This document shows positions 1 through 8,282 of a stretch of DNA of 64,000 nt, piece by piece. The position numbers were made by a program, and so were the translations under genes. How positions within the stretch are numbered: the stretch's first letter is position 1; each line of letters opens with the position of its first letter. Origin of the DNA: Dyella_B nitratireducens (lineage in GTDB: Bacteria; Pseudomonadota; Gammaproteobacteria; Xanthomonadales; Rhodanobacteraceae); NCBI RefSeq assembly GCF_049532905.1, contig NZ_CP064032.1:992001-1056000 (forward strand), in the 5' to 3' direction. The notes beneath the pieces were generated by a model. That model ran no database searches, was not told where the DNA came from, and saw only the letters and a list, made by a program, of their open reading frames with translations.

Positions 1-102
1 CGGCTGATGGAGAAGCTGCAGGTCGATCACGTGATCAGCCTGGCCCATCTAATGACCGTGCATGGGTTGCTGGATACGCATAACAACCAGGTCGGAAACT
101 GA
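1..102 (+). CDS. C-terminal end of a LuxR/FixJ-type response regulator (partial)
   Basis: An open frame runs from the window edge to a TGA, leaving 33 visible residues. The segment RLMEKLQVD followed by LAHLM resembles the last two helices of a LuxR-type DNA-binding domain as found in FixJ-like two-component regulators, where the recognition helix is followed by an R-x-MEK-x-x-x-x-S-LAxL motif. The N-terminal receiver domain would lie outside the window. It is convergent with rne, with a strong terminator between them. The family call rests on a short stretch and is moderate. Confidence 0.5.
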   Translation, partial: RLMEKLQVDHVISLAHLMTVHGLLDTHNNQVGN

Positions 103-130
103 AATACGAGTTTCGACGTGGATAGCAAAA

Positions 131-159
131 GGGCCGGACGTGATGTCCGGCCCTTTTTT
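131..159. terminator. Rho-independent terminator between the regulator and rne
   Basis: A perfect 9-bp stem GGGCCGGAC/GTCCGGCCC with a 5-base loop is followed by six T and preceded by AAAA, so it can work in both directions. It sits between two convergent genes and probably ends both transcripts. Confidence 0.85.
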
Positions 160-185
160 ATGTGCTTTCCGATGGCGACGGTGTG

Positions 186-3100
186 TCAGGAAAGCCTGTT
201 GTCGCGTTGCTGGCCAGCATGCAGATTTTCCTCTTCGGAGGATGGTTCCTTGGCCTCGGCTTCCTCGACGTTACCGTGATCGTGAAGAGGCTCGGTCGAC
301 GCATGATGGTGCAGCGGCGTTGAGAGCAGATCACCTTGCTCGGGCTGATGGATGATCGGCGCCGGCGTCACAGCCACCGGCTCGTCGAGGGCTGGCACGG
401 CTGCGGGTTCGACGAGTACAGGTTCGTCCGCATGCTTGATCTCGGCAGCGACGATCGACTCGATCACTACGCTTGGCTCGTTCGCGCTCGGCTCCACGTC
501 ATGGGGTACTGTAACGGTGACAACTTCGGCTTGCGCGACCAAGGTATCTCCGTGGTGATGCGGCTGTGCAATGGTTTCTTCTGAAGTACCGGATGCCTCA
601 ACCTCAACAGCAGCCTCGCGCACCGGAATCGGCGGAAGCACTGGCAGGTTGAACGACGACGGCACCGGGGCCGGCGCAATGATCAACGGAGTCGTAGTGT
701 GGTTGTCGACAGCGGCAGTCGTAGCTGCCTCGGGCTCGACGGTAGCCATCTTGAAGGCTTCCGTTTCGGCTATTGCCTGCTTCACTGTTACCGGTTCATG
801 GTTTTCGATGAGCGGGGTAGGGTGGACAACGTCGTTAGCGGGTGTTGATGCAGGTTCCGGTGCAGCAGCCACGGGAGCCGCCACGGGCATGGCCATTTCA
901 GGCTTCTTCGCCTCTGCCGTCTCGGCTTCCGCCTCGTCGGTTTCGATGTCGTCGCGATCCTCGTCGTCCAGATCCAGGGCATGGGCCTGGTTGCTCTGTG
1001 CGTCACCGGCCACTGCTCCCTCATGACGACGACGGCGACGGCCACCGCGACGGCCGCGGCGGCGACGTGATTGACCGGTACCTTCCGCCGATGCTGATGC
1101 TTCTGCGGCGGCAGCATTGCCCTCAGCCGTAGCAATAGCGCCGGCTGTGGTTTCGGCGGCTGGCTTTTGCGCCTCCAACGGCTTGGCAACTGGCGGATTC
1201 ACCGGTTGCTGCTGTGCCTGGCGTTCTGCTTGCGGTTGACGCTCTGCCTGCGGCTGACGTGGCTGGCGCTCCTGCTGAGATGGTTTGGCTGCCTCAACGT
1301 TCTGTTGCTGCTTATTGCGCTGCTCGTTGGCAGTCGCGTCGCCGGTTTGCGCGGGCTTCGGCTGGCGCTGCTGCTGTTCCTGCTTGCCTTGCTGCTGGCG
1401 CGCCTGCTGTTCCTGGCGCTGGCGCTGCTGATTGGGGTTCTTGGCCTGCTGCTGCCCACCGCCGCGGGCTTCGCGCTGCGGCTGGTTCTGGCGTTGCTGC
1501 TGGCCTTCGCCGCGCGTGCGTTGCTCGTTACGGCGGTTGTCCTGCTGTTTGCCACGCGTGGTTTGCGGTGGCGCGGTCACAGGAGCCGGAGCAGGGGCAG
1601 CTACGGCGGCGTCATTGCTACGGAACAAGCCGAACAGCTTGGACAGGAAACCGCCTTGCGAGGCCGCCGGTACCGGAGCGGGAGCGGCGGCTGGCTGGCG
1701 CTGCGGCTTGACCGGCGTGGCAGCGGGGGCTGCGACCGGCGCTTCTTCTCGCACGGGGGCCGGGCTACTGGGCACGATGCCAGTTACCACCGGCTGCTCG
1801 CTGCTGCCCAGCATCTGGCCCATCTTGCGCACCACGTTCGCTTCTTCGGCGGTAAGGCGCTCGTAGCTGGGCTTGCTGTGCTCACCCATTTCCGCTTCGC
1901 GGATGCGCTGGATTTCGATATGCGGCGTTTCGAGCTTGTCGTCCGCCACGATCACGACGTGTACCTTGTTGCGCAGTTCGATCTCGACCACGCTGGCACG
2001 CTTTTCGTTGAGCATGTAGTTGGCCACGCTCTGCGGGGCCTGGACCAGCACCTGGCCGGTGTTGTCCTTCATCGCGTGCTCTTCGATCAGGCGCAGCGTG
2101 GACAGCGACAGTGATTCCACGCTGCGGATATGGCCGTGGCCTTCGCAGCGTGGGCAGACGATCTGGGTGGCTTCGCCCAGCGATGGACGCAGGCGCTGGC
2201 GGGACATCTCCAGCAGGCCGAAGCGCGAGATGCGGCCGATCTGGATGCGCGCGCGGTCGAGCTTGGCGGCTTCTTTCAGGCGCTCTTCCACTTCCCGCTG
2301 GTGCTTGGGACTGTCCATGTCGATGAAGTCGATCACGATCAGGCCGCCGGCATCGCGGATGCGCAGCTGGCGGGCGATCTCGGTGGCCGCTTCAAGATTG
2401 GTGTTGAACGCCGTCTCCTCGATGTCGCCACCTTTGGTGGCCTTGGAGGAGTTGATGTCGATGGCGGTCAGCGCCTCGGTCTGGTCGATCACGATCGAAC
2501 CGCCGGAGGGCAGGCGCACAGTGCGGTCGAACGCGCTCTCGATCTGTGTCTCGATCTGGTAGCGCGAGAACAGCGGGGTGTCGTCCTTGTACAGCTTCAG
2601 CTTGCGCAGGGCGTTGGGCATCACCTGCTGCATGAAGTCGCGGGCATCCTGATAGAGGGATTCCTCATCGATCAGGATCTCGCCGATATCGTTGCGCAGA
2701 TAGTCGCGCAGGGCGCGGATGAACAGCTTTGATTCCTGATAGATCAGGAACGGTGCCTTCTGCGCGTTGGCGGCCTGGGAAATGGCTTTCCAGGTGGCCA
2801 GCAGGTAGTCCAGATCCCACTGCAGCTCTTCGGCGTCGCGGCCCATGCCGGCGGTGCGCACGATCAGGCCCATCTCGTCGGGGACGGTGAGATGTTCCAG
2901 CGCTTCCTTCAGCGCCTGCCTGTCTTCACCCTCGATGCGACGCGAAACGCCACCCGCTTTCGGGTTGTTCGGCATCAGCACCATGTAGCGGCCGGCCAGG
3001 CTGATGAAGGTGGTGAGGGCGGCTCCCTTGTTGCCGCGCTCCTCTTTCTCCACCTGCACGACCACTTCCTGGCCTTCTTTCAGCAGGTCGCGGATGTTGG

Positions 3101-3359
3101 ATTTGTAGGGATCGAGGCCTTGCGTGAAGAATTCGCGGGCGATTTCTTTCAGCGGGAGAAAGCCGTGGCGTTCGGCGCCGTAGTCGACGAAACAGGCTTC
3201 AAGGGAGGGTTCGACGCGAGTGATGCGGCCTTTGTATATGTTGGCTTTTTTCTGCTCGCGGGAAGGGATTTCAATATCAAGGTCGTAAAGGGTCTGGCCA
3301 TCCACGATGGCCACACGCAACTCTTCACGCTGAGTTGCGTTGATCAACATTCTTTTCAT
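186..3359 (-). CDS. rne: Ribonuclease E
   Basis: Endoribonuclease that starts mRNA decay and processes rRNA and tRNA precursors, and the usual scaffold of the degradosome. The 1057-residue protein begins MKRMLINATQ like the E. coli enzyme. An S1 domain follows at roughly residues 35-120, then the catalytic core with the two Mg-binding aspartates in TAIDINSS and VIDFIDMD, then the zinc-link motif CPRCEGHGH. From about residue 520 the chain becomes low complexity: a long Gln/Arg-rich region, an Arg cluster (SRRRRGRRGGRRRRRHEG) and an acidic Pro/Ala/Glu-rich tail, as expected for the disordered scaffold half. It is divergent from rluC, as in many gammaproteobacteria. Confidence 0.97.
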   Translation of the reverse strand: MKRMLINATQREELRVAIVDGQTLYDLDIEIPSREQKKANIYKGRITRVEPSLEACFVDYGAERHGFLPLKEIAREFFTQGLDPYKSNIRDLLKEGQEVVVQVEKEERGNKGAALTTFISLAGRYMVLMPNNPKAGGVSRRIEGEDRQALKEALEHLTVPDEMGLIVRTAGMGRDAEELQWDLDYLLATWKAISQAANAQKAPFLIYQESKLFIRALRDYLRNDIGEILIDEESLYQDARDFMQQVMPNALRKLKLYKDDTPLFSRYQIETQIESAFDRTVRLPSGGSIVIDQTEALTAIDINSSKATKGGDIEETAFNTNLEAATEIARQLRIRDAGGLIVIDFIDMDSPKHQREVEERLKEAAKLDRARIQIGRISRFGLLEMSRQRLRPSLGEATQIVCPRCEGHGHIRSVESLSLSTLRLIEEHAMKDNTGQVLVQAPQSVANYMLNEKRASVVEIELRNKVHVVIVADDKLETPHIEIQRIREAEMGEHSKPSYERLTAEEANVVRKMGQMLGSSEQPVVTGIVPSSPAPVREEAPVAAPAATPVKPQRQPAAAPAPVPAASQGGFLSKLFGLFRSNDAAVAAPAPAPVTAPPQTTRGKQQDNRRNEQRTRGEGQQQRQNQPQREARGGGQQQAKNPNQQRQRQEQQARQQQGKQEQQQRQPKPAQTGDATANEQRNKQQQNVEAAKPSQQERQPRQPQAERQPQAERQAQQQPVNPPVAKPLEAQKPAAETTAGAIATAEGNAAAAEASASAEGTGQSRRRRGRRGGRRRRRHEGAVAGDAQSNQAHALDLDDEDRDDIETDEAEAETAEAKKPEMAMPVAAPVAAAPEPASTPANDVVHPTPLIENHEPVTVKQAIAETEAFKMATVEPEAATTAAVDNHTTTPLIIAPAPVPSSFNLPVLPPIPVREAAVEVEASGTSEETIAQPHHHGDTLVAQAEVVTVTVPHDVEPSANEPSVVIESIVAAEIKHADEPVLVEPAAVPALDEPVAVTPAPIIHQPEQGDLLSTPLHHHASTEPLHDHGNVEEAEAKEPSSEEENLHAGQQRDNRLS

Positions 3360-3695
3360 TGTGATTCCTCAGCTTGGCCGCGCGTCGCGCGCCGCGGTGG
3401 CGCCTGGTGTGGCGGCCTCTCCGGGGATCGCGCCGCTGCGGTAAAGCGGCAAAAATAACGGTAACGTTCCCGATACCGGGATGATTCGTTGCACGCACGC
3501 CGCGCCATCAGGTCAACAAAACCGGACAAGCGGCTACCCGAACCGTTACGATGAAAGGGTGTTTGCAACCGGCTGCCAAGATGGCCGACCGGAGCAAACC
3601 TCGCCGGCGTAACAGGCGGGCGCCTGGTCCTCAACGGATGTCGGTGGACCGGGCTGAGCGCTGTGCGAGTATCCTCTCAACCCAGGTTTTTTTCA
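3360..3695. promoter_or_regulatory. rne-rluC divergent intergenic region (rne 5' leader)
   Basis: 336 bases without a convincing gene between two divergent genes, so it must hold both promoters. Rne mRNAs in gammaproteobacteria usually have a long structured autoregulatory leader and the length here is compatible. A small imperfect hairpin is visible around 3460-3482. I could not pick out confident -35/-10 boxes. A minus-strand open frame crosses the region but shows no protein-like features. Confidence 0.45.
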
Positions 3696-4679
3696 ATGCA
3701 GACGGCAACTTCCCCCGATGTACCTCAAGGGGTGCGTCAAGTAGAGATCGGTCCGGAGCGGGACGGTCAGCGCATCGACAACGCCCTCGTGACCCTGCTC
3801 AAGGGGGTGCCCAAGAGCATGATTTACCGGCTGCTGCGCACCGGCCAGGTACGCGTGAACGGCAAGCGTGCCAAGCCGGATACCCGTCTCAATCAGGGCG
3901 ATATCCTGCGCATTCCGCCGGTGCGGGTGGCCGAGCGGCCGGCCGAAGAGGGGGCTCCCCAGGCGGCGCTCGCGGCGGTGGCTGAGGCGGTGATCTTCGA
4001 GGACAAACACTTTCTGGTCATCGACAAGCCATCCGGGATGGCCAGCCACGGTGGCAGCGGAGTGAGTTTTGGCGCGATCGAGTTGTTGCGTCAGGCTCGA
4101 CTCAAGGATCATCTGGAGCTGGTCCATCGCCTGGATCGCGACACCAGCGGCGTGCTGGTGTTCGCCCGTACCCGCGCGGGACTTACCGGCTTGCAGGAGG
4201 CGATCCGGGCAGGCGAAGTGACCAAACAATATCTATGCCTGATGGTGGGACACCCCCAGAAGGCCAAGTTCGACGTGAACCTGCCCCTGAAGAAGTCGGT
4301 ACTGCAAGGCGGCGAGCGGATGGTACGGGTGGCGGACGACGGTAAACCCTCGCTCACCTTCTTCCGGGAGATGGAGCAGTACGCTGGTGCGCGCCTGATG
4401 CAGGCGACCCTGGGCACCGGCCGTACGCACCAGATCCGCGTGCACGCCGCGCACATCGGCCATCCGCTGGCGGGTGATACCAAATATGGCGACAAGGAGG
4501 CGAACAAGCGCTTCCGAGAGCGTGGGCTTCACCGGCTGTTTCTGCATGCCTCACACATGTCGTTCGAACTGGATGGGCGCGCCTATGGGTTCTCAGCGCC
4601 GTTGCCGGATGACTTGAAGTCGGTGTTGGATGCGCTCTCCACCAAAGGAAAAAGCACGCGCAGACCGTGGGTTGGGTAA
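3696..4679 (+). CDS. rluC: 23S rRNA pseudouridine synthase RluC
   Basis: RluA/RluC-family pseudouridine synthase acting on 23S rRNA (955/2504/2580 in E. coli). An N-terminal S4 RNA-binding domain (RLLRTGQVRVNGKRAK) precedes the catalytic domain with the signature HRLDRDTSGVLVFART, whose aspartate is the nucleophile; a second conserved block is GRTHQIRVHAAHIGHPLAGD. I chose ATG 3696 (MQTATSP); an in-frame GTG at 3663 would add 11 residues of no evident homology. The last codons and the TAA stop lie inside a palindromic repeat (4669-4733), so the C-terminus RPWVG is partly repeat-encoded. RluC and RluD are close paralogues; the rne neighbourhood favours RluC. Confidence 0.92.
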   Translation: MQTATSPDVPQGVRQVEIGPERDGQRIDNALVTLLKGVPKSMIYRLLRTGQVRVNGKRAKPDTRLNQGDILRIPPVRVAERPAEEGAPQAALAAVAEAVIFEDKHFLVIDKPSGMASHGGSGVSFGAIELLRQARLKDHLELVHRLDRDTSGVLVFARTRAGLTGLQEAIRAGEVTKQYLCLMVGHPQKAKFDVNLPLKKSVLQGGERMVRVADDGKPSLTFFREMEQYAGARLMQATLGTGRTHQIRVHAAHIGHPLAGDTKYGDKEANKRFRERGLHRLFLHASHMSFELDGRAYGFSAPLPDDLKSVLDALSTKGKSTRRPWVG

Positions 4680-4733
4680 ACCCCGGCGTTGCCGTGGCGG
4701 TGTAGTCACGATAGTGGGTTTTGCCCAACCTAC
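4669..4733. repeat. Palindromic intergenic repeat, GGTTGGG family, between convergent genes
   Basis: The left arm GGTTGGGTAAACCCC and right arm GGGTTTTGCCCAACCTAC flank a 30-base centre. It belongs to the same family as the copies at 9642, 23438, 26817, 30811 and 37870. The stop codons of both flanking genes (TAA of rluC; TAG of the minus-strand gene) are inside its arms. Confidence 0.75.
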
Positions 4734-6247
4734 AAAAAGAAGCGAGCGCTGACTTCGAGTGAACGCAGCAGCGGTCCGCCTGCCAGCGCCGACTCCACTA
4801 ACAAGGCGCAGATCGCATGTGACAGCGCAACTGGCAATACGCTGCGCGAGCGCAAAAAGCACCACGCCCACCAGAGCTCGCCGACGAAGCAAAGCTGCAT
4901 CAGCGCAGCGTTGGGTGTGTGCAACAACGCAAATACGAGCGCAACCGGCACGATGGCCCAGCTTGGCCGGGGCAGAATCCGTTCAAAGCGGTGCAGCAAC
5001 ACAACCAGTATCAACCACTGCTGCAACCAGGCCCAGGCGAAATAGGCAAGCACATGGCCAAGCAACAGGGGGCGCAGTGCGTGGCCATAGAACATGGCCA
5101 GCAGCACGGTAACCGGCAGCGTCGCCAGCGGCCACAACCACTGGCGACCCGCCCCGGGCCAGCGCCATAGCCGCGGCAGATGCCGGCGTTCGATGGCGAG
5201 CGCGTAGACCAAGCCCCCGCCGAAGGTCGTCAAGCCTAGCGGGGTAGGGCGCAGCCCCCAGTGCAAACCTGTGATCACCCATAAAGGGCCCAGCAGGCAG
5301 CCGGCGATTTCAATCCACGGCCGCAAGCGACCTCGGACGGGACGCAGTGCCAGCCACAGCAATACAAGCAGGTAGACGATGCAGGCACTCCAGGCCCATG
5401 CCTGACGAGGGCGAGCCATCGGCTCGGCCTGAGGTGTTTCGCCGGCGGGTACGATCAGTGCGGCTGGCCAGCGATCGCGCAGTCGATTGCTTAACGCCAG
5501 CATGGCTTCTGCGCTGATGCCATCGGGCAAGCGGAACAGTGGCATAGGCCAGTTTTGGGTGCGTGCGGTGATACGGTCCATGCCCTGCTGCAGAGCGTTT
5601 TTCGGCAGATCGATCGCAACGTCCTGCAAATGTGGCATCGGCTCGGTGGTCAGCAATGCCGCTGATGCGATGCGTAGACTTCCATCGCGCGGAAGCTGGA
5701 CACGCAAGCGAAGCATCTGCGCAATGCCCGGTGTGGCGCATTTGCCTTGTTCGGCGCTCTTCCACGCCAGATCGCGCAAATCGATGCGCAAGCTACTTGT
5801 ATCGGGTGTCAGCACATGGGCGGAAGGTGCCAGGCAAGCCAGGGCATGGCTGCTGCCTTGCCACACCAGTCCGATGTTGCCGGCTGTATTGCTCTGCAAT
5901 GCCAACTGCAGAATCGGCCAATGCCTGAGATCCAGCGGCGATGCAATCGGTAAACCCAGTTCGAACGGCGTGCCGTCTTCGCTGGTGACCCGCAGTGCAT
6001 CATCGTCCTGTACGACCGTTGCGTTGCCGAACGCGCGACCTGCGACGAGATCGCGTGGCTTGCGCAACTGCCATTCCCAAAGCGGCTGATTGGCTTCAAT
6101 GCGCGCGAGTTGGTGCTGCGCTTGGTCCAGCAATTGCGTGGCGGTCATCTGCGCGGCCAAGCGGCCAAGCGCCACGCAGGCAATAAGCGCAACCAGCACG
6201 TAGCTGGCGCAGATTAACGCCGCTCGGAGACGCCCGGTTTCGTTCAA
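4730..6247 (-). CDS. CPBP-like polytopic membrane protein lacking the canonical EE motif
   Basis: 505 residues. The N-terminus has one membrane helix (LICASYVLVALIACVALG) followed by a long soluble, probably periplasmic, domain; about eight hydrophobic helices fill the C-terminal half. The last third has the layout of the CPBP/CAAX-protease (Abi) family: FALLHTPN fits motif 2, ALSHAICALLVE fits motif 3 and ELWWAWCFLRSRSVLPVALSH is typical spacing. The expected EExxxR motif is replaced by QQWLILVVLLHRFE, so protease activity is doubtful. The start overlaps the phhB stop by 4 bases (ATGA), indicating translational coupling. The TAG stop is supplied by the neighbouring palindromic repeat. Confidence 0.7.
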   Translation of the reverse strand: MNETGRLRAALICASYVLVALIACVALGRLAAQMTATQLLDQAQHQLARIEANQPLWEWQLRKPRDLVAGRAFGNATVVQDDDALRVTSEDGTPFELGLPIASPLDLRHWPILQLALQSNTAGNIGLVWQGSSHALACLAPSAHVLTPDTSSLRIDLRDLAWKSAEQGKCATPGIAQMLRLRVQLPRDGSLRIASAALLTTEPMPHLQDVAIDLPKNALQQGMDRITARTQNWPMPLFRLPDGISAEAMLALSNRLRDRWPAALIVPAGETPQAEPMARPRQAWAWSACIVYLLVLLWLALRPVRGRLRPWIEIAGCLLGPLWVITGLHWGLRPTPLGLTTFGGGLVYALAIERRHLPRLWRWPGAGRQWLWPLATLPVTVLLAMFYGHALRPLLLGHVLAYFAWAWLQQWLILVVLLHRFERILPRPSWAIVPVALVFALLHTPNAALMQLCFVGELWWAWCFLRSRSVLPVALSHAICALLVESALAGGPLLRSLEVSARFFL

Positions 6248-6585
6248 CGTTCGAGCAGAGCGTCGACACGCGCCGCACAGATGAAATCGTTCAACGACAG
6301 GCCGCCCACATCATGCGTAGACCAGCGCAGCTTGCAATGGCCGTAGCCCGCCTCGATATCCGGATGGTGGTCCTCATGGTTGGCCATGAACCCCACCGCG
6401 TTGATAAAGCCCAGCGTGTGATGAAAGTTCTCGAAGCGGAAATCTTTCACCAAGGCATCGGCCTGTGCGCTTAGCTTCCAGCCCGGCACCAGCGGCAGCA
6501 GCGCGGTAACGGCTGCTTCGTCCAGCGCATGTTCCTTGCCTTTGCGCGGCTGGCAATGCTGGGCAGATAGCGGTTGGGCAGTCAT
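6244..6585 (-). CDS. phhB: 4a-hydroxytetrahydrobiopterin dehydratase (pterin carbinolamine dehydratase)
   Basis: Recycles the pterin cofactor by dehydrating 4a-hydroxytetrahydropterin formed by aromatic amino acid hydroxylases. The 113-residue length and the motif NHEDHHPDIE, with the conserved His-His-Pro-Asp of the active site, are diagnostic, as is the WxLS opening (GWKLSAQADALVKDF). A GGAGA ribosome-binding site lies 5 bases before the ATG. It is coupled to the downstream CPBP-like gene. No phenylalanine hydroxylase gene is visible in the window. Confidence 0.93.
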   Translation of the reverse strand: MTAQPLSAQHCQPRKGKEHALDEAAVTALLPLVPGWKLSAQADALVKDFRFENFHHTLGFINAVGFMANHEDHHPDIEAGYGHCKLRWSTHDVGGLSLNDFICAARVDALLER

Positions 6586-6658
6586 GGCGATCTCCGTCGT
6601 GTGCTCAAACGCTGGAACTGTACGCGAAAACGACCCATTCGGACATTCGCTGAAAACA

Positions 6659-6678
6659 GGACTAAAATGGTGCGGTAT
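6659..6678 (+). promoter_or_regulatory. Candidate IscR-type operator upstream of nfuA
   Basis: GGACTAAAATGGTGCGGTAT has the GACTA...CGG-TAT skeleton of the type 1 IscR site (TTGACTA...TCGGGTAT) and sits about 45 bases before the nfuA start. IscR control of Fe-S repair genes is well established in proteobacteria, but the match is partial. Confidence 0.35.
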
Positions 6679-6722
6679 AGGTCCGTACTTTTACGGGCAA
6701 AGTTAGTGGTTCCGGAGCAGGC

Positions 6723-7331
6723 ATGATCGAGATTTCCGAACGCGCGCAGGAGCATTTCCAGCGCTTACTCGCCCAGCAGGGCATCGACGGGTTAGGCATT
6801 CGCCTGCGCGTCACCGCACCGGGCACGCCCGCTGCCGATTGCGAACTGGAATTCTGCGAACCTTACGAACTCACCGGCAGCGAATGGACGGTGGAGTGCC
6901 AGGGCTTCAACTTCTATATCGAAGGCGACAGCGCATCATGGCTGGAAAGCGCCACCATTGATTACGAACCGAACCAGACCGGTGGTCAGTTGAATATCCG
7001 CGCGCCGAAGATCAAAGGACAACTCCCAGGCACGGAGGCGGGTTTGGTGGAGCGCGTGCGCTACGTGCTCGAGGCCGAAGTGAATCCACGCATCGCCGCG
7101 CATGGTGGACGCGTAAGCCTGCTGGAAGTGGATGCCGATGGCGTGGTGCTGCTGCAATTCGGCGGTGGTTGCCACGGTTGCGGCATGGTCGACGTGACGC
7201 TCAAGCATGGCGTGGAAAAGACGCTGCGTGAGCGCGTACCGGAAATCACCGCGGTGCGCGATGCAACCGATCACAAGGGCGGCACCAATCCGTATTACAG
7301 CAAGAAGGAAGGGCAGTCCGCGATGGGCTGA
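6723..7331 (+). CDS. nfuA: Fe-S biogenesis protein NfuA
   Basis: Scaffold/carrier that binds a [4Fe-4S] cluster and delivers it to apo-enzymes, notably under oxidative stress or iron limitation. The N-terminal ~110 residues are the degenerate A-type domain (MIEISERAQEHFQRLLAQQG); the C-terminal Nfu domain carries the cluster-ligating CxxC in GGGCHGCGMVDVTLKHGVE. The length (202 aa) is close to E. coli NfuA (191 aa). A GGAG-type ribosome-binding site precedes ATG 6723. It is transcribed alone, and a possible IscR site lies upstream. Confidence 0.94.
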   Translation: MIEISERAQEHFQRLLAQQGIDGLGIRLRVTAPGTPAADCELEFCEPYELTGSEWTVECQGFNFYIEGDSASWLESATIDYEPNQTGGQLNIRAPKIKGQLPGTEAGLVERVRYVLEAEVNPRIAAHGGRVSLLEVDADGVVLLQFGGGCHGCGMVDVTLKHGVEKTLRERVPEITAVRDATDHKGGTNPYYSKKEGQSAMG

Positions 7332-7380
7332 TGCGAGGCATCCATCGCTGCACACATCCGCTTATCTTGAAGGCTGTGCA

Positions 7381-7412
7381 TTCCCGCGAAAGCGCCTCCG
7401 CCTTCGCGGGAA
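7381..7412. repeat. Short palindrome of the ATTCCCGCGAA family after nfuA
   Basis: TTCCCGCGAAaGCG and CGCcTTCGCGGGAA form a long hairpin with a 4-base loop. It lies between two convergent genes and may also stop transcription, but it has no T-tract. It belongs to the second dispersed repeat family of this window (copies at 18268, 25983, 30059, 30935, 34170, 36994, 60466). Confidence 0.6.
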
Positions 7413-7438
7413 CAGTGGACATGACATAGCGAGAGCGA

Positions 7439-7789
7439 TCAATCACCCTGCACGTGCCCCTTCAACGTATCCATCTTCGTCGGCAACGACGAGTAATACG
7501 TCGCGATATCGTCGATATCCTGATCCGATAGCGTCGCGGTAAAACCTTTCATGATCGGATTGCTGCGACGGCCGTCCTTGTATTCGTGCAAGGCCTGCTG
7601 GATGTAACCGAAATACTGGCCAGCCAGACGCGGATACTGCGGATCGACAGCGTTGCCGTCGGCACCGTGGCAGGCAAAACAGGCCGCCGCCTTGGACTTG
7701 CCGTTTGCAGCATCACCGCCAGCCAGCAGCGGCGCCGAGGCCAGCGCGAAAGCCATACCGAACGAGAGCAGCGTGAGCGCGCGTTTCAT
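7439..7789 (-). CDS. Periplasmic c-type cytochrome (c553/c4-like), monohaem
   Basis: 116 residues with a Sec signal peptide (MKRALTLLSFGMAFALASAPLLAGG) and one haem-binding CFACH motif at about residue 37. The distal Met ligand is likely the Met of NPIMKGFTATLSDQDIDDIATYYSSL, the typical C-terminal signature of cytochrome c553/c5-type proteins. It follows a related cytochrome by 21 bases on the same strand, so the two probably form an operon of electron carriers to a terminal oxidase or peroxidase. The exact partner cannot be told from sequence. Confidence 0.88.
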   Translation of the reverse strand: MKRALTLLSFGMAFALASAPLLAGGDAANGKSKAAACFACHGADGNAVDPQYPRLAGQYFGYIQQALHEYKDGRRSNPIMKGFTATLSDQDIDDIATYYSSLPTKMDTLKGHVQGD

Positions 7790-7810
7790 GTCGATGGAAT
7801 CCTCGGTGGC

Positions 7811-8143
7811 TTACTTGGGAGCAATGCTGGAAAGATAGGCGGCAATGTCCTCGATCTCTTGATCGGAGAGGCTTTGCGCCTGCGCCATCATGGTCGGATG
7901 CGTGCGGTCGCCCGCCTTGTACTCATGCAGCGCGCTGATCAGATATTGCTCATTCTGCCCCGCAATCTTTGGCACCGGGTATTGCGGATACGCATTGTTG
8001 GTGCCGGGAACGCCATGGCAGCCATTGCACGTATAGACGAGGGTACGGCCGTTTTTCTTGTCGCCCGTGGCAAGGGCAGAGCTGGAACAAATCAGAACAG
8101 CAGCAGTGATGGCGGCCAAGCCAAACAATTGCAATCGAATCAT
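7811..8143 (-). CDS. Periplasmic c-type cytochrome, monohaem, paralogue of its neighbour
   Basis: About 110 residues from the start MIRLQLFGLAAITAAVLI, which gives a good signal peptide ending near SSSALA; an upstream GTG would put 12 residues in front of it. It has one haem motif CNGCH and a C-terminal MMAQAQSLSDQEIEDIAAYLSS parallel to the downstream cytochrome, so the pair likely arose by duplication. First gene of a two-gene operon. Function: soluble electron transfer in the periplasm; no specific partner is evident. Confidence 0.87.
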   Translation of the reverse strand: MIRLQLFGLAAITAAVLICSSSALATGDKKNGRTLVYTCNGCHGVPGTNNAYPQYPVPKIAGQNEQYLISALHEYKAGDRTHPTMMAQAQSLSDQEIEDIAAYLSSIAPK

Positions 8144-8282
8144 CAAAAGGATCCCCAAGGTTCCAGCGGATGCGTGCAACGTACTCGACCGAGTATAGAG
8201 GTTGCCGCTCAGCCGTCACAATGGGCGAATAACGCAGTAGGGGAGCGACAAAAAGCCGCGCTCCCTTGCGCATTGCCGCAAA

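Noticed and set aside
1167..2114. 315-codon plus-strand frame with Leu-rich, membrane-like stretches opposite rne
   Set aside because: The apparent hydrophobic helices are the antisense reading of the Gln/Arg-rich rne tail.
3356..3634. 92-codon frame upstream of rne whose stop overlaps the rne start
   Set aside because: The overlap looked like a coupled upstream gene, but the protein is Arg/Pro-rich without conserved features and lies in the region expected to be the rne leader.
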